Source: Clostridia bacterium (GTDB taxonomy: Bacteria; Bacillota; Clostridia; Christensenellales; DTU072). Taken from it: DNA of 32,409 bases. The notes beneath the pieces are model-generated. The model saw only the letters and a program-made list of their open reading frames with translations. It was not told where the DNA came from and did not search any database. Made by a program: the position numbers and the translations under genes. This document shows, piece by piece, positions 25,908 to 32,409 of this stretch. The first letter of the stretch is position 1. Every line of letters starts with the position of its first letter. Where the stretch lies: contig JAIKVY010000106.1 in assembly GCA_024685275.1 (NCBI GenBank), forward strand, positions 1-32,409, in the 5' to 3' direction.

Positions 25908-26792
25908 TTAAATTGTGTCCATAAAGTTCTTTTCGGTTTTGCTAAACAATATCAAACCAACAAAGAACACAAATAATGATATACCCCAACTAGCAATATA
26001 TGGAATCCAGTTGAAATAGCCAAAACCAAACACCGCTAATCTGAATGAAGTGACAATTGGGGTTAATGGGTTTGCGCAAGTGTATGCCATTAACAAACCA
26101 CCCAATTTTTCACTACTTGATATTAATGTTAAACCATATGCAACAGGAGATGCATATTGCCATAGTTGTAATCCAAATCCCACTAGCATTTGTAAGTCTC
26201 TATATTTAGTTGTAACTGCAGATATCACCATTCCTAAACCAACTGATAAAATCATTAATTCTAAAACAATAACAGGAATAAGTAATAACCACCATGTAAC
26301 TTGAATGCTGGTTGTTTTGGTTAGTAGGAACACCAGCCAAACAATCATAAACAAAACAAAGTTGATAACAAATGGAATTAAATTTGATAAAGATGCTGCA
26401 ATTGGTTGCACTAATCTTGGATAATAAACCTTACCCATAGTTGCTCTATTAGCAACGAATATTTTTGAAACAGTATTCACGTTTGTTGAAAAATATGTAA
26501 ACAACATTGTACCTGTCATATAAAACAAAAAGCTTGGCACATTGAAATCACCTGGAACATCACCAGTAGCAAGTCCTGCTAATGTACCAAAAACAAAACT
26601 AAAAACAAATGTAGTCATTACTGGTTGAATGATTGCCCATAATGGTCCTAAGATTGTTTGTTTATATAAAGCAGTAAAATCTCTTTTAACAAATAACCAT
26701 ATTAAATCGCGGTATTTAAAAGTTTCTCTAAGATGTAGATCAAAGAGTTTATGCTTTGATGTAATTGTCGTTTTAAATTTTTGTTTTTTCAT
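25908..26792 (-). CDS. wzm: Polysaccharide ABC transporter permease (ABC-2 type)
   Basis: This 294-residue integral membrane protein has the ABC-2 polysaccharide exporter layout. An amphipathic N-terminus with FKYRDLIWLFVKRDFTALYKQTILGPLW (residues about 25-52, the coupling region of Wzm/TagG) precedes six hydrophobic spans. The family's ISAVTTKYRDLQMLVGFGLQLW segment is present before the last two spans (VSPVAY-type stretch here ASPVAYG). It pairs with the ATPase encoded directly downstream to move a lipid-linked glycan across the membrane. The ATG lacks a strong ribosome binding site and lies 38 bases after the sugar-transferase stop. Confidence 0.94.
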   Translation of the reverse strand: MKKQKFKTTITSKHKLFDLHLRETFKYRDLIWLFVKRDFTALYKQTILGPLWAIIQPVMTTFVFSFVFGTLAGLATGDVPGDFNVPSFLFYMTGTMLFTYFSTNVNTVSKIFVANRATMGKVYYPRLVQPIAASLSNLIPFVINFVLFMIVWLVFLLTKTTSIQVTWWLLLIPVIVLELMILSVGLGMVISAVTTKYRDLQMLVGFGLQLWQYASPVAYGLTLISSSEKLGGLLMAYTCANPLTPIVTSFRLAVFGFGYFNWIPYIASWGISLFVFFVGLILFSKTEKNFMDTI

Positions 26793-26830
26793 AGATTTAA
26801 TATATCATACATTAAATAATATTTAATTTA

Positions 26831-27460
26831 CTATTCATTTGTTGTCTTTCCTTCAACTTCATCCTTACCTCTAAAAGCTTGAAATACTGTCTTAAAGATA
26901 ATTTTTATATCAAACCAAACGTTGAATCTTTTTACATATTCACCATCTAATTTGGCTTTTTCAGGAATTGGGAGAGTATCTCTACCATTACATTGAGCCC
27001 AACCAGATAGTCCTGGAACGATTTCGTTGGCGTGATATTTCTCTCTTTCCGCAACTAAGTCATCTTGGTTATATAAAGCTGGGCGTGGACCCACTATTGA
27101 CATTTGGCCAATAAAAATATTGAACGCCTGTGGGATTTCATCTAATGATGTCTTTCTAAGAAATTTGCCGATACCAGTAATGTATTTCTCAGGGTTTTCT
27201 AACATATGAGTAGGTACATCTTTAGGTGTATCTATCCTCATGGTTCTAAACTTAAGGATTTTAAAATGCTTTTTGTTTTTTCCAATTCTCTCTTGTTTAA
27301 AGAAAACAGGCCCTTTAGATGTGCATTTAACGATTATTGCAATAATGATGTATAAAGGTGAAAACACAATAATAGCGAGCAAAGAAAGCAAAATATCAAA
27401 AAACCTTTTAAAAGGTAAATATATCTTTTGCCTAACTGATAAAAACTTTCTCTTTCCCAT
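26831..27460 (-). CDS. Initiating phosphoglycosyl transferase (monotopic, PglC-like)
   Basis: This enzyme starts chain assembly by moving a sugar 1-phosphate onto undecaprenyl phosphate. At 209 residues it is the small PglC form without extra transmembrane domains. The re-entrant hydrophobic helix covers about 20-45 (FFDILLSLLAIIVFSPLYI). GPVFFKQERIG, FKILKFRTM and LRKTSLDEIPQ follow, with the catalytic Asp-Glu pair at 107-108. SIVGPRPAL and VPGLSGWAQCNGRDTLP complete the signature. It begins one base after the stop of the dehydratase gene, whose product would supply UDP-diNAcBac-like or 6-deoxy-HexNAc donors. A galactosyl or GalNAc donor is also possible. Confidence 0.94.
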   Translation of the reverse strand: MGKRKFLSVRQKIYLPFKRFFDILLSLLAIIVFSPLYIIIAIIVKCTSKGPVFFKQERIGKNKKHFKILKFRTMRIDTPKDVPTHMLENPEKYITGIGKFLRKTSLDEIPQAFNIFIGQMSIVGPRPALYNQDDLVAEREKYHANEIVPGLSGWAQCNGRDTLPIPEKAKLDGEYVKRFNVWFDIKIIFKTVFQAFRGKDEVEGKTTNE

Positions 27461-27461
27461 A

Positions 27462-29330
27462 TTATTCTTTCTTATCGATTGTGTATGTCTTGATCAAAGA
27501 CGCTAATAATTTCTTTATATCTGTTGTTTCATCCATATCGAAAGCCTTACTTGATTCTTTAATATCTGATTCAAGATTCTTGTTAACCGATTCTTTTTCT
27601 TCTATATAAATTCTATTATTTTCAGTTTTCTTTTGATGTTCTGTATCTAACAACAATTCTTCAAACAACTTTTCACCTGGTCTTAATCCAGTTTCGACTA
27701 TATCAATATCAACATAAGGCACTAAACCAGCTTGTCTAATAAGCTTTTCTGCTAAATCAAGGATTTTAACTGGTTTACCCATATCTAAAATGAATATTTC
27801 ACCGCCCTTAGCAAATAATCCACATTGAAGGATTAAAGATACCGCTTCAGGAATTGTCATAAAATACCTGATGATTTGCTTATCCGTTAAGGTGATAGGA
27901 CCGCCCATCTCGATTTGCTTTTTAAATAGCGGAACAACGCTGCCGTTGCTCCCTAAAACATTACCAAATCTAACCGCAGCGTATTTAGTATTCTTGGAAA
28001 CACTATCAAAATATTGAATAATGGTTTCCGCAAATCTCTTTGTCGCACCCATAACATTAGTTGGGCGAACGGCTTTATCTGTAGATACTAATACCATCTT
28101 TTGAACATTATATTTATCCGCCATTTTGGCGACGTTATAAGTACCAATGACATTGGTTCTAATAGCCTCTGCAGGGCTATCTTCCATTAGTGGGACGTGT
28201 TTATATGCTGCTGCGTGATAAATATAATTTGGTCTATATTTCTTAATTATTTGTTCCACTCTTGTTTCATTGTATGTTGAACCAATAAGTGTAACTAATT
28301 GAATATCTTTAATTTTTTCTTCTCTAATTCTTCTAGTTAATTCCATTTGAATTTCATATGTTGAGTTCTCATAGATATCAAAAAGAATTAATGTACTAGG
28401 ATGTGTATTAAATATTTGTCTAACTAATTCAGAACCAATAGATCCACCCGCTCCAGTAACCATAACAACTTTACCATTAAGCATTTCATAAGTTGCTTCA
28501 TTATCTAAGACAACTGGATCTCTAGATAATAAGTCATCTAAATCAACATCAATAATTCGTTTATCATTAGGGCCTTCCATTTCTTCAATTAAAGGCATAC
28601 GTCTAACACGAACATTACAGCTATTTAACAAAGATACAATCTCATGTAATCTTTCTTGAGATATTTTGCTCATTGCAATAATGACTTCCTGAGCGCCTGT
28701 ATAATCAATAATCTTAGCAATATCTGATATTGGTCCTTTAACAGGGATATTAGCGAATAATCCACCAATCTTATTTGGATCATCATCCACTACTGCAACG
28801 ATTAGGTTGTGGTTGTTTTTGTTACGTCTAGTTTCATCAATAACAACTTTACCTGTCGCACCAGCACCAATAACAATGGTTTTAACTCTTTCGGTTTTGC
28901 TACTAACAATTGAAGCAATATTAAATACACGAACAAGGACTCTTATTGATGGGTGTAGGAATACTAATGAAGCGGTAGATAATAACCATGCAAAGATATA
29001 ATCAGTAAATCTTGGCAAATAGCTAACAAAAGAAATAACTATCAATCCAACTAATTGAATAGCCAGAACTGAAAACATTATCCTAAGGCATTCAAAAATA
29101 CCAATGTCTTTGGTAATGATTTTGTATATCTTGGCAATCCAGAACACTAAAGGTGTAACAATAGCAATAGAACCACTATAAATGAGTGAAGACAACCAAT
29201 GGTATTCTTCAACAAAGTTAGCTGGTTTGTAATAAGACAAAAAAGCAACCATTAAAACACTAAATGCTAATAGTGCATCTAAGGCAGCATATAGTGGTTT
29301 ATAGTTAATGCTTTTTCTTGTGTATTTCAT
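27462..29330 (-). CDS. Membrane UDP-HexNAc 4,6-dehydratase (PglF/WbpM/CapD family)
   Basis: The 622 residues comprise four transmembrane spans in the first 135 residues, an inactive-type Rossmann domain (IGAGATGK, 154-161), and the catalytic dehydratase domain with VTGAGGSIGSELVR (291-304) and STDKAVRPTNVMGATKR (416-432). Met427 stands where short-chain dehydrogenases have Tyr, with Lys431 kept. That substitution is typical of PglF and WbpM, which retain C5 configuration, and differs from the Tyr of FlaA1/PseB. The product would be UDP-4-keto-6-deoxy-GlcNAc, a precursor of bacillosamine, QuiNAc or FucNAc. First gene of the right-hand unit; no clear ribosome binding site before the ATG. Confidence 0.95.
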   Translation of the reverse strand: MKYTRKSINYKPLYAALDALLAFSVLMVAFLSYYKPANFVEEYHWLSSLIYSGSIAIVTPLVFWIAKIYKIITKDIGIFECLRIMFSVLAIQLVGLIVISFVSYLPRFTDYIFAWLLSTASLVFLHPSIRVLVRVFNIASIVSSKTERVKTIVIGAGATGKVVIDETRRNKNNHNLIVAVVDDDPNKIGGLFANIPVKGPISDIAKIIDYTGAQEVIIAMSKISQERLHEIVSLLNSCNVRVRRMPLIEEMEGPNDKRIIDVDLDDLLSRDPVVLDNEATYEMLNGKVVMVTGAGGSIGSELVRQIFNTHPSTLILFDIYENSTYEIQMELTRRIREEKIKDIQLVTLIGSTYNETRVEQIIKKYRPNYIYHAAAYKHVPLMEDSPAEAIRTNVIGTYNVAKMADKYNVQKMVLVSTDKAVRPTNVMGATKRFAETIIQYFDSVSKNTKYAAVRFGNVLGSNGSVVPLFKKQIEMGGPITLTDKQIIRYFMTIPEAVSLILQCGLFAKGGEIFILDMGKPVKILDLAEKLIRQAGLVPYVDIDIVETGLRPGEKLFEELLLDTEHQKKTENNRIYIEEKESVNKNLESDIKESSKAFDMDETTDIKKLLASLIKTYTIDKKE

Positions 29331-29366
29331 AGAAACAGTTTACCAAATGTTTTTTCGCGTGAGTGT

Positions 29367-29395
29367 ATTATAATACGTGCAACACGTGTACGCAA
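29367..29395 (-). promoter_or_regulatory. Candidate promoter of the glycan locus
   Basis: On the minus strand TTGCGT (29390-29395) and a perfect TATAAT (29367-29372) are separated by exactly 17 bases. Transcription would begin near 29360, about 30 bases before the dehydratase ATG at 29330. The -10 sits inside GTATTATAATAC, a perfect palindrome. One copy of the CACGTGTAC repeat fills the spacer. Confidence 0.65.
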
Positions 29396-29419
29396 AGAAA
29401 AAAATGCGCTCACGTGTAC
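29383..29419. repeat. Two direct copies of CACGTGTAC at the glycan-locus promoter
   Basis: CACGTGTAC occurs at 29383-29391 (overlapping the -35/spacer) and 29411-29419, 28 bp apart start to start, each containing the palindrome CACGTG. A related half-site, ATACGTGC, lies beside the -10. Their placement suggests operator sites for a regulator of the glycan locus, inferred from position only. Confidence 0.5.
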
Positions 29420-29478
29420 AAGGCGCATAATGTATATGCTTGCATATAAAAGTTATGAACAATTCACTACTTTTATTC

Positions 29479-29531
29479 AAAAAAGCCCCCTTTTTATTGT
29501 ACTGAATCAGTCCAATTTTTGGGGGGAATTT
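29479..29531 (-). terminator. Rho-independent terminator of the tRNA operon
   Basis: On the minus strand, CCCCCC (29521-29526) pairs with GGGGG (29486-29490), then an A-rich internal loop, ATTG/CAAT, and an inner ACTGA/TCAGT hairpin (29501-29511). The 3' arm is followed by CTTTTTTG. It lies nine to fourteen bases after the CCA end of tRNA-Leu and ends the Val-Thr-Leu transcript before the glycan promoter. Confidence 0.7.
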
Positions 29532-29539
29532 CATTAATT

Positions 29540-29624
29540 TGGTGCGCCTAGCAGGAATCGAACCTGTACGAGTTGCCTCACTAGATCCTAAGTCTAGCGC
29601 GTCTGCCAGTTCCGCCATAGGCGC
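29540..29624 (-). tRNA. tRNA-Leu (anticodon UAG)
   Basis: This is a cloverleaf of 85 bases with CCA encoded. Acceptor arms are GCGCCTA/TAGGCGC, the anticodon stem CTAGA/TCTAG encloses CTTAGGA (anticodon TAG), a long class II variable arm is present, and the T arm is ACAGG-TTCGATT-CCTGC with a G-T type end pair. It reads CUN leucine codons. It is last in the three-tRNA operon. Confidence 0.97.
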
Positions 29625-29632
29625 ATAAATTG

Positions 29633-29657
29633 AAAGAGTGGCTTTCCACCACTCTTT
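29633..29657. other. Hairpin in the spacer between tRNA-Thr and tRNA-Leu
   Basis: Nine-base arms AAAGAGTGG (29633-29641) and CCACTCTTT (29649-29657) enclose a seven-base loop. There is no T run on the minus strand, so it is more likely an RNA-processing structure or partial attenuator than a strong terminator. Confidence 0.6.
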
Positions 29658-29668
29658 ATTTCTCTAGA

Positions 29669-29744
29669 TGGTGCCGTCTATCGGAATCGAACCAACAACC
29701 TATCGATTACAAATCGATTGCTCTGCCAATTGAGCTAAGACGGC
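29669..29744 (-). tRNA. tRNA-Thr (anticodon UGU)
   Basis: This is a cloverleaf of 76 bases with CCA encoded. Acceptor arms are GCCGTCT/AGACGGC, the D arm GCTC/GAGC, and the anticodon stem ATCGA/TCGAT around TTTGTAA (anticodon TGT). The T arm is GTTGG-TTCGATT-CCGAT. It reads ACA and probably other threonine codons. Middle gene of the operon. Confidence 0.97.
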
Positions 29745-29755
29745 AGTTCCTTTAA

Positions 29756-29830
29756 TGGTGGACACTACAGGGATCGAACCTGTGACCTCTTCCGTGTGAA
29801 GGAAGCGTTCTCCCGCTGAACTAAGTGTCC
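29756..29830 (-). tRNA. tRNA-Val (anticodon CAC)
   Basis: This is a cloverleaf of 75 bases with CCA encoded. Acceptor arms are GGACACT/AGTGTCC, the D arm GTTC/GAAC, and the anticodon stem CTTCC/GGAAG around TTCACAC, giving anticodon CAC for GUG codons. The T arm is ACAGG-TTCGATC-CCTGT. CAC is a less common valine anticodon for an AT-rich genome, where UAC usually suffices. First gene of the operon. Confidence 0.96.
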
Positions 29831-29848
29831 AGAAGTGGACGCTAGAAT

Positions 29849-29877
29849 ATATTAGCAATGTAAAATATTATTTTCAA
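29849..29877 (-). promoter_or_regulatory. Candidate promoter of the Val-Thr-Leu tRNA operon
   Basis: On the minus strand TTGAAA (29872-29877) and TAATAT (29849-29854) are 17 bases apart, with a predicted start near 29842, about 12 bases before the first tRNA. The -10 is a four-of-six match. The cotH-like gene ends just upstream at 29899 without a clear terminator. Confidence 0.5.
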
Positions 29878-29898
29878 TAACAAAAATAAGTAATGTTA

Positions 29899-31422
29899 TT
29901 AGTTTAAAGTAGCCTTCTTACTATTCGCGTATATAGCAAAGCTATCATTCTCAGGTCCAGCGATAGATATATCTTTACTAGGAGCGTAAGTAAATTGATT
30001 AGTGAATTCTTGGAATTTATTAACATCTAAATATTTAGATGCATAATCTAAACAATATTGATGATATTTATCTTTACTAGCTTGATGGACTGGATGAGAG
30101 TTATTACTGCCACCAGAGATAAATCTCAAGATTAGTGGGCATTCATTAAATCCCCCACTTCCGATAGCCTCACTACTATCCCATGAGACATTCTTCAAAT
30201 CTTTATCCCAACCATTCTTTAAACCTAAACATCTATCATTATCATATGATAAGAACAACGCCTTATTGTTCTTATTAAAATAAATATAATAGTTATTATA
30301 GTTATTCCTTAAATCATCAGGTAAACCAAATACCCATGATAAAGCGGAGAACCTTAAGAAGTTATCAACATCTAAATAGTTAGAGATATTGTTATAATAT
30401 TGTTCTCCATTTAGATTATCGCTCTTATATGTCTTCTTCACTTCGTTAATGAAGGTTTTCATTTTCGAGAAGTCATTATTCGTTCCATTAGTCTTCAAAT
30501 CATATATAGGTCTATAATATGGTCCTTCTATACCGATATCGTTATTATTAAAGCCATTTAAATTGGCTTTTCCCTTATCGGTATAGGTACATTTATATAA
30601 ATCACCTTTATAATCATTTTCATTCGCATTCTTTAATAATCTTTTATCAACGGATTCTAACGCCATATAGGTGGTAGTAAATGAATCACTATCGCTTTGT
30701 AATGTTAATTTCACTAAATTAGAGTGTTGGCTATACACTCCTTCACTTCTAAAAGCGTCTAATACATAAGCTTCTTTAGTAAATGTATTATCGTAATTAC
30801 GATTCCACTTTAAATCTAACTTCTTCATAGAAGCATATTTTCTATCATCTCTAGATAGTCTTCCCATTTCATTATTTGTCCAGTCATGGGTGTAATAAAA
30901 AGATTTATCTTCAAACGTCTGAGCGAAGTTAAGCTTAAAGTGACATAAATGGTTAATATCAAAGTGACCCGTATCATCAACGAAATCAGTATCTCTAGAT
31001 AAATTACCTTTCATTCTGATTCCCGCCTCTTCTAGAGTAGTTTCTTTACCGTTTACGGTAATCTTAACTGTGGAAGGATGATACATCTCATTCTTCTCAT
31101 AGTTATCATTACCTTCACCTTCCGCGTATTCTTTTAATTTAGTGACAGCTTGGTTAGATATACGGATATAAATTTCTACTTTAGACTCGTGATTAAAGAA
31201 ATCTAAGAACTCTTTATCATTAGTTTCATTCTTATTGGAGTCACCACTATTGTTGTTATTGTTATTATTGTTGTTATTGTTATCCTCATTATTACCGGAG
31301 TTATTATTTCCGGTATTATTATTGGACATACCTTCCTCGTTATTTTGATTATTAACTGTTAAGAAGTCACATCCAGTTAATAATGGAATTAACATTAATA
31401 ATAAAAACTTCTTATTTTTCAT
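29899..31422 (-). CDS. CotH-kinase-family lipoprotein
   Basis: The N-terminus is a lipoprotein signal (KKFLLLMLIPLLTGC, lipidated Cys18), so the protein is anchored on the outer membrane face. Residues 24-68 form an Asn/Gly/Ser-rich linker with eleven Asn in a row. The rest matches the CotH kinase domain: AGIRMKGNLSRD (133-144), KKLDLKWNRNYDN, YVLDAFRSEGV, WVFGLPDDLRNNYNNYY and LSYDNDRCLG with the metal-binding acidic residues. In Bacillus, CotH phosphorylates spore coat proteins; in non-spore lineages, surface members have unknown substrates. It is divergent from the NERD gene with a 39-base gap. Length 507, normal for a secreted member with linker. Confidence 0.9.
   Translation of the reverse strand: MKNKKFLLLMLIPLLTGCDFLTVNNQNNEEGMSNNNTGNNNSGNNEDNNNNNNNNNNNSGDSNKNETNDKEFLDFFNHESKVEIYIRISNQAVTKLKEYAEGEGNDNYEKNEMYHPSTVKITVNGKETTLEEAGIRMKGNLSRDTDFVDDTGHFDINHLCHFKLNFAQTFEDKSFYYTHDWTNNEMGRLSRDDRKYASMKKLDLKWNRNYDNTFTKEAYVLDAFRSEGVYSQHSNLVKLTLQSDSDSFTTTYMALESVDKRLLKNANENDYKGDLYKCTYTDKGKANLNGFNNNDIGIEGPYYRPIYDLKTNGTNNDFSKMKTFINEVKKTYKSDNLNGEQYYNNISNYLDVDNFLRFSALSWVFGLPDDLRNNYNNYYIYFNKNNKALFLSYDNDRCLGLKNGWDKDLKNVSWDSSEAIGSGGFNECPLILRFISGGSNNSHPVHQASKDKYHQYCLDYASKYLDVNKFQEFTNQFTYAPSKDISIAGPENDSFAIYANSKKATLN
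31249..31281 (-). repeat. AAT/AAC trinucleotide run encoding eleven asparagines
   Basis: Eleven consecutive AAY codons encode the Asn run in the CotH-like lipoprotein linker; flanking Asn-rich codons extend the low-complexity region to about 31219-31353. Changes by whole triplets would alter linker length without breaking the frame. Confidence 0.85.
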
Positions 31423-31461
31423 AGCAATATAATTAAACCATTATTTATATTAATAAGTAAG

Positions 31462-32034
31462 ATGAAATATTCAGTGAAAAAAGGTGATAAGGGTGAAGAG
31501 ATTGTTATTAATACCCTAAATAAGATGAGTGATGAACAATATCTCATCAATAATCTCATCTTATTAGGGGATAACAACGTCTCCCATCAATTTGATCATA
31601 TCTTAATAAGAAGTAATGGAGTGTTTGTTATCGAAACAAAGAATTACTACGGTAAGATAAGTGGCAATATAGATGATTTATATTGGACTAAGACATATAA
31701 AGTCCACGGGAAAGATAAAACTGAAACCTTTATTAATCCTATAAAACAAAATAACGCGCATGTGCGATATATAAAAAAGATATTAGGCAAAGATATACAA
31801 TTAATTAACTTTGTTGTATTTGTGAATAACAATGTATCTGACTTAGGTATATTTAAAGTCTGTAATATTGATCAACTTAATAGACGTATACAAACAATTG
31901 ATATTGATGAACCTTTATCATCATCACTGATGAAAAGGATTAATGATACATTGTTATATCTAGAAGCAGATATATCTAATGATGAACACGTTAAGAACAT
32001 CAAACAATTAAAGAAAGATAGAAAGAAGGGTTAG
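31462..32034 (+). CDS. NERD (nuclease-related) domain protein
   Basis: The NERD domain covers most of the protein: KKGDKGEEIVINTLNKM at the start, HQFDHILIRSNGVFVIETKN with Asp45, Glu58 and Lys60 forming a PD-(D/E)XK-type site, YYGKISGN, and FINPIKQNNAHVRYIKKIL. NERD domains are predicted nucleases found alone or fused to helicases, kinases and membrane segments. Here it stands alone without a membrane span, with a Lys-rich C-terminus (KQLKKDRKKG). The start ATG has a weak purine stretch upstream, and the divergent lipoprotein gene begins 39 bases away. Length 190. Its role is unknown; a DUF1016-type nuclease remnant lies just downstream on the other strand. Confidence 0.88.
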   Translation: MKYSVKKGDKGEEIVINTLNKMSDEQYLINNLILLGDNNVSHQFDHILIRSNGVFVIETKNYYGKISGNIDDLYWTKTYKVHGKDKTETFINPIKQNNAHVRYIKKILGKDIQLINFVVFVNNNVSDLGIFKVCNIDQLNRRIQTIDIDEPLSSSLMKRINDTLLYLEADISNDEHVKNIKQLKKDRKKG

Positions 32035-32043
32035 CAAATAGTT

Positions 32044-32134
32044 TTAGACTATAACTTCGTACTGTCTAATTCTCTTGTTCGCAATTATTGGTTTGAGATA
32101 ACCGTTATTTACTAGTTCAGCACACAGTGTGTGC
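32044..32134 (-). pseudogene. Fragment in another frame: possible C-terminal winged-helix tail
   Basis: Just past the stop of the DUF1016 fragment, the adjacent minus-strand frame reads AELVNNGYLKPIIANKRIR and a few more residues to a TAA at 32044-32046. The order L-V-N-N-G-Y-L-K-P...R-Q-Y-E-V is like the wing of a winged-helix domain at the end of Fic or Schlafen-type proteins. Only some 33 codons are open and no start is seen. It is probably debris of another gene joined to the DUF1016 remnant. Confidence 0.4.
32120..32134. repeat. Palindrome at the break point of the DUF1016 fragment
   Basis: GCACACA-G-TGTGTGC is a perfect 7+1+7 palindrome. It lies exactly where the DUF1016 homology stops, and read in that frame it encodes HTVC before the TGA. 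Confidence 0.8.
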
Positions 32135-32243
32135 CAATTGCCTAACGCTCCAATTGTTTTCAACCGCTTCTTTTATATAAAAATCTCTAGCTTTTTCGTC
32201 ATCTAGACTTATTATAAGTCTATAATGACTCCAGCTCAATTCG

Positions 32244-32273
32244 CCACACACTGTGTGGTGTTTTGGAAACACC
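32244..32273. repeat. Two adjoining palindromes inside the DUF1016 fragment
   Basis: CCACACA-C-TGTGTGG (32244-32258) is nearly the same palindrome as at 32120-32134, and it also encodes HTVC. It runs directly into a second hairpin, GGTGTTT-TGG-AAACACC (32257-32273), sharing two bases. Confidence 0.8.
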
Positions 32274-32409
32274 AGGTAAAGTTGTCTCATATATCTTATG
32301 TTTGATATTGTAAAACCTTTACCAAAATCTTTAGTCATTTGGGCAGATAATTCTTTAATTAAACCATCGCCATAATACGCACGATCTGCACCACCCTGTT
32401 TCTCCACAA

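Larger units (their letters stand above)
32117..32409 (-). pseudogene. DUF1016 (YhcG-type) nuclease, truncated N-terminal-domain fragment
   Basis: The frame enters from beyond the right edge (no true start; the first in-window residues VEKQGGADRAYYGDG are internal in the family). It shows the DUF1016 N-terminal domain: GLIKELSAQMTKDFGKGF, SNIRYMRQLYLVFP and ELSWSHYRLI, then ARDFYIKEAVENNWSVRQL. Intact proteins continue with ERQI-type sequence and a PD-(D/E)XK nuclease domain of about 150 residues. Here the frame breaks after RQL into AHTVC and a stop, so the nuclease half is missing. These proteins are often tied to restriction-modification or mobile regions. The role of this copy is probably lost. 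Confidence 0.75.

Noticed and set aside
29340..29618. Minus-strand open frame beginning MAELADALDLGSSEA
   Set aside because: It is the well-known false protein read from a tRNA-Leu gene; it overlaps the tRNA, its terminator and the glycan promoter.
31240..31330. Repetitive tract resembling an array
   Set aside because: It is a trinucleotide Asn-codon run in frame within a coding gene, with no repeat-spacer pattern of CRISPR.

Overview
The window is strongly AT-rich. It uses the standard bacterial code: several genes end in TGA inside ATGA start/stop overlaps, and Trp is encoded by TGG. Genes are densely packed with purine-rich ribosome binding sites. A CotH-type lipoprotein, a CDP-glycerol glycerophosphotransferase-like enzyme and the AT-rich composition suggest a low-G+C Bacillota relative (Bacilli-like, possibly an uncultured gut lineage). 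No marker gene here fixes the taxon.

Positions 1 to about 29330 form one large surface-glycan locus, almost entirely on the minus strand and so read from right to left. A promoter with a 17-bp spacer (29367-29395) precedes the first gene. In transcription order the right part encodes a membrane UDP-HexNAc 4,6-dehydratase (PglF/WbpM/CapD type), a PglC-like initiating phosphoglycosyl transferase and a Wzm/Wzt ABC exporter with a C-terminal cargo domain. It continues with a GT10 fucosyltransferase-like enzyme, a GT4, five GT2s, a GT8, two hexapeptide acyltransferases, a DegT/VioA-like sugar aminotransferase, an APH-fold kinase and another GT4. A plus-strand TagF-like gene (10388-11557) faces this unit tail to tail. 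From the same divergent promoter region a second minus-strand unit runs left. It encodes a MacB/FtsX-shaped membrane protein, a Wzy-like polymerase or ligase, a third acyltransferase, a GT2, two GT4s, RmlA, RmlB, Ugd, a two-gene module of unknown small proteins and a UDP-glucuronate 4-epimerase cut by the left edge.

Together these genes make activated sugars (dTDP-4-keto-6-deoxyglucose, UDP-glucuronate and probably UDP-galacturonate, UDP-4-keto-6-deoxy-HexNAc, probably an amino-deoxy sugar). They start a chain on undecaprenyl phosphate, extend and decorate it, and export it through an ABC transporter. The presence of both Wzm/Wzt and a Wzy-like protein is unusual. RmlC/RmlD, GDP-fucose genes, a Wzx flippase, TagD and a chain ligase are not in the window.

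Right of the locus lie a tRNA operon (Val-CAC, Thr-UGU, Leu-UAG) with its own promoter and terminator, a CotH-kinase lipoprotein with an Asn-rich linker, a divergent NERD nuclease-domain gene, and the broken end of a DUF1016/YhcG-type nuclease gene at the right edge.

The observations most worth a second look are an eight-G tract in a GT2 gene, where one base fewer restores a more natural C-terminus that ends in a TAATG junction with the next gene; the mixed export logic; the MacB-shaped protein without an ATPase; the unknown two-gene module at 248-1030; and the chimeric DUF1016 remnant with paired palindromes.
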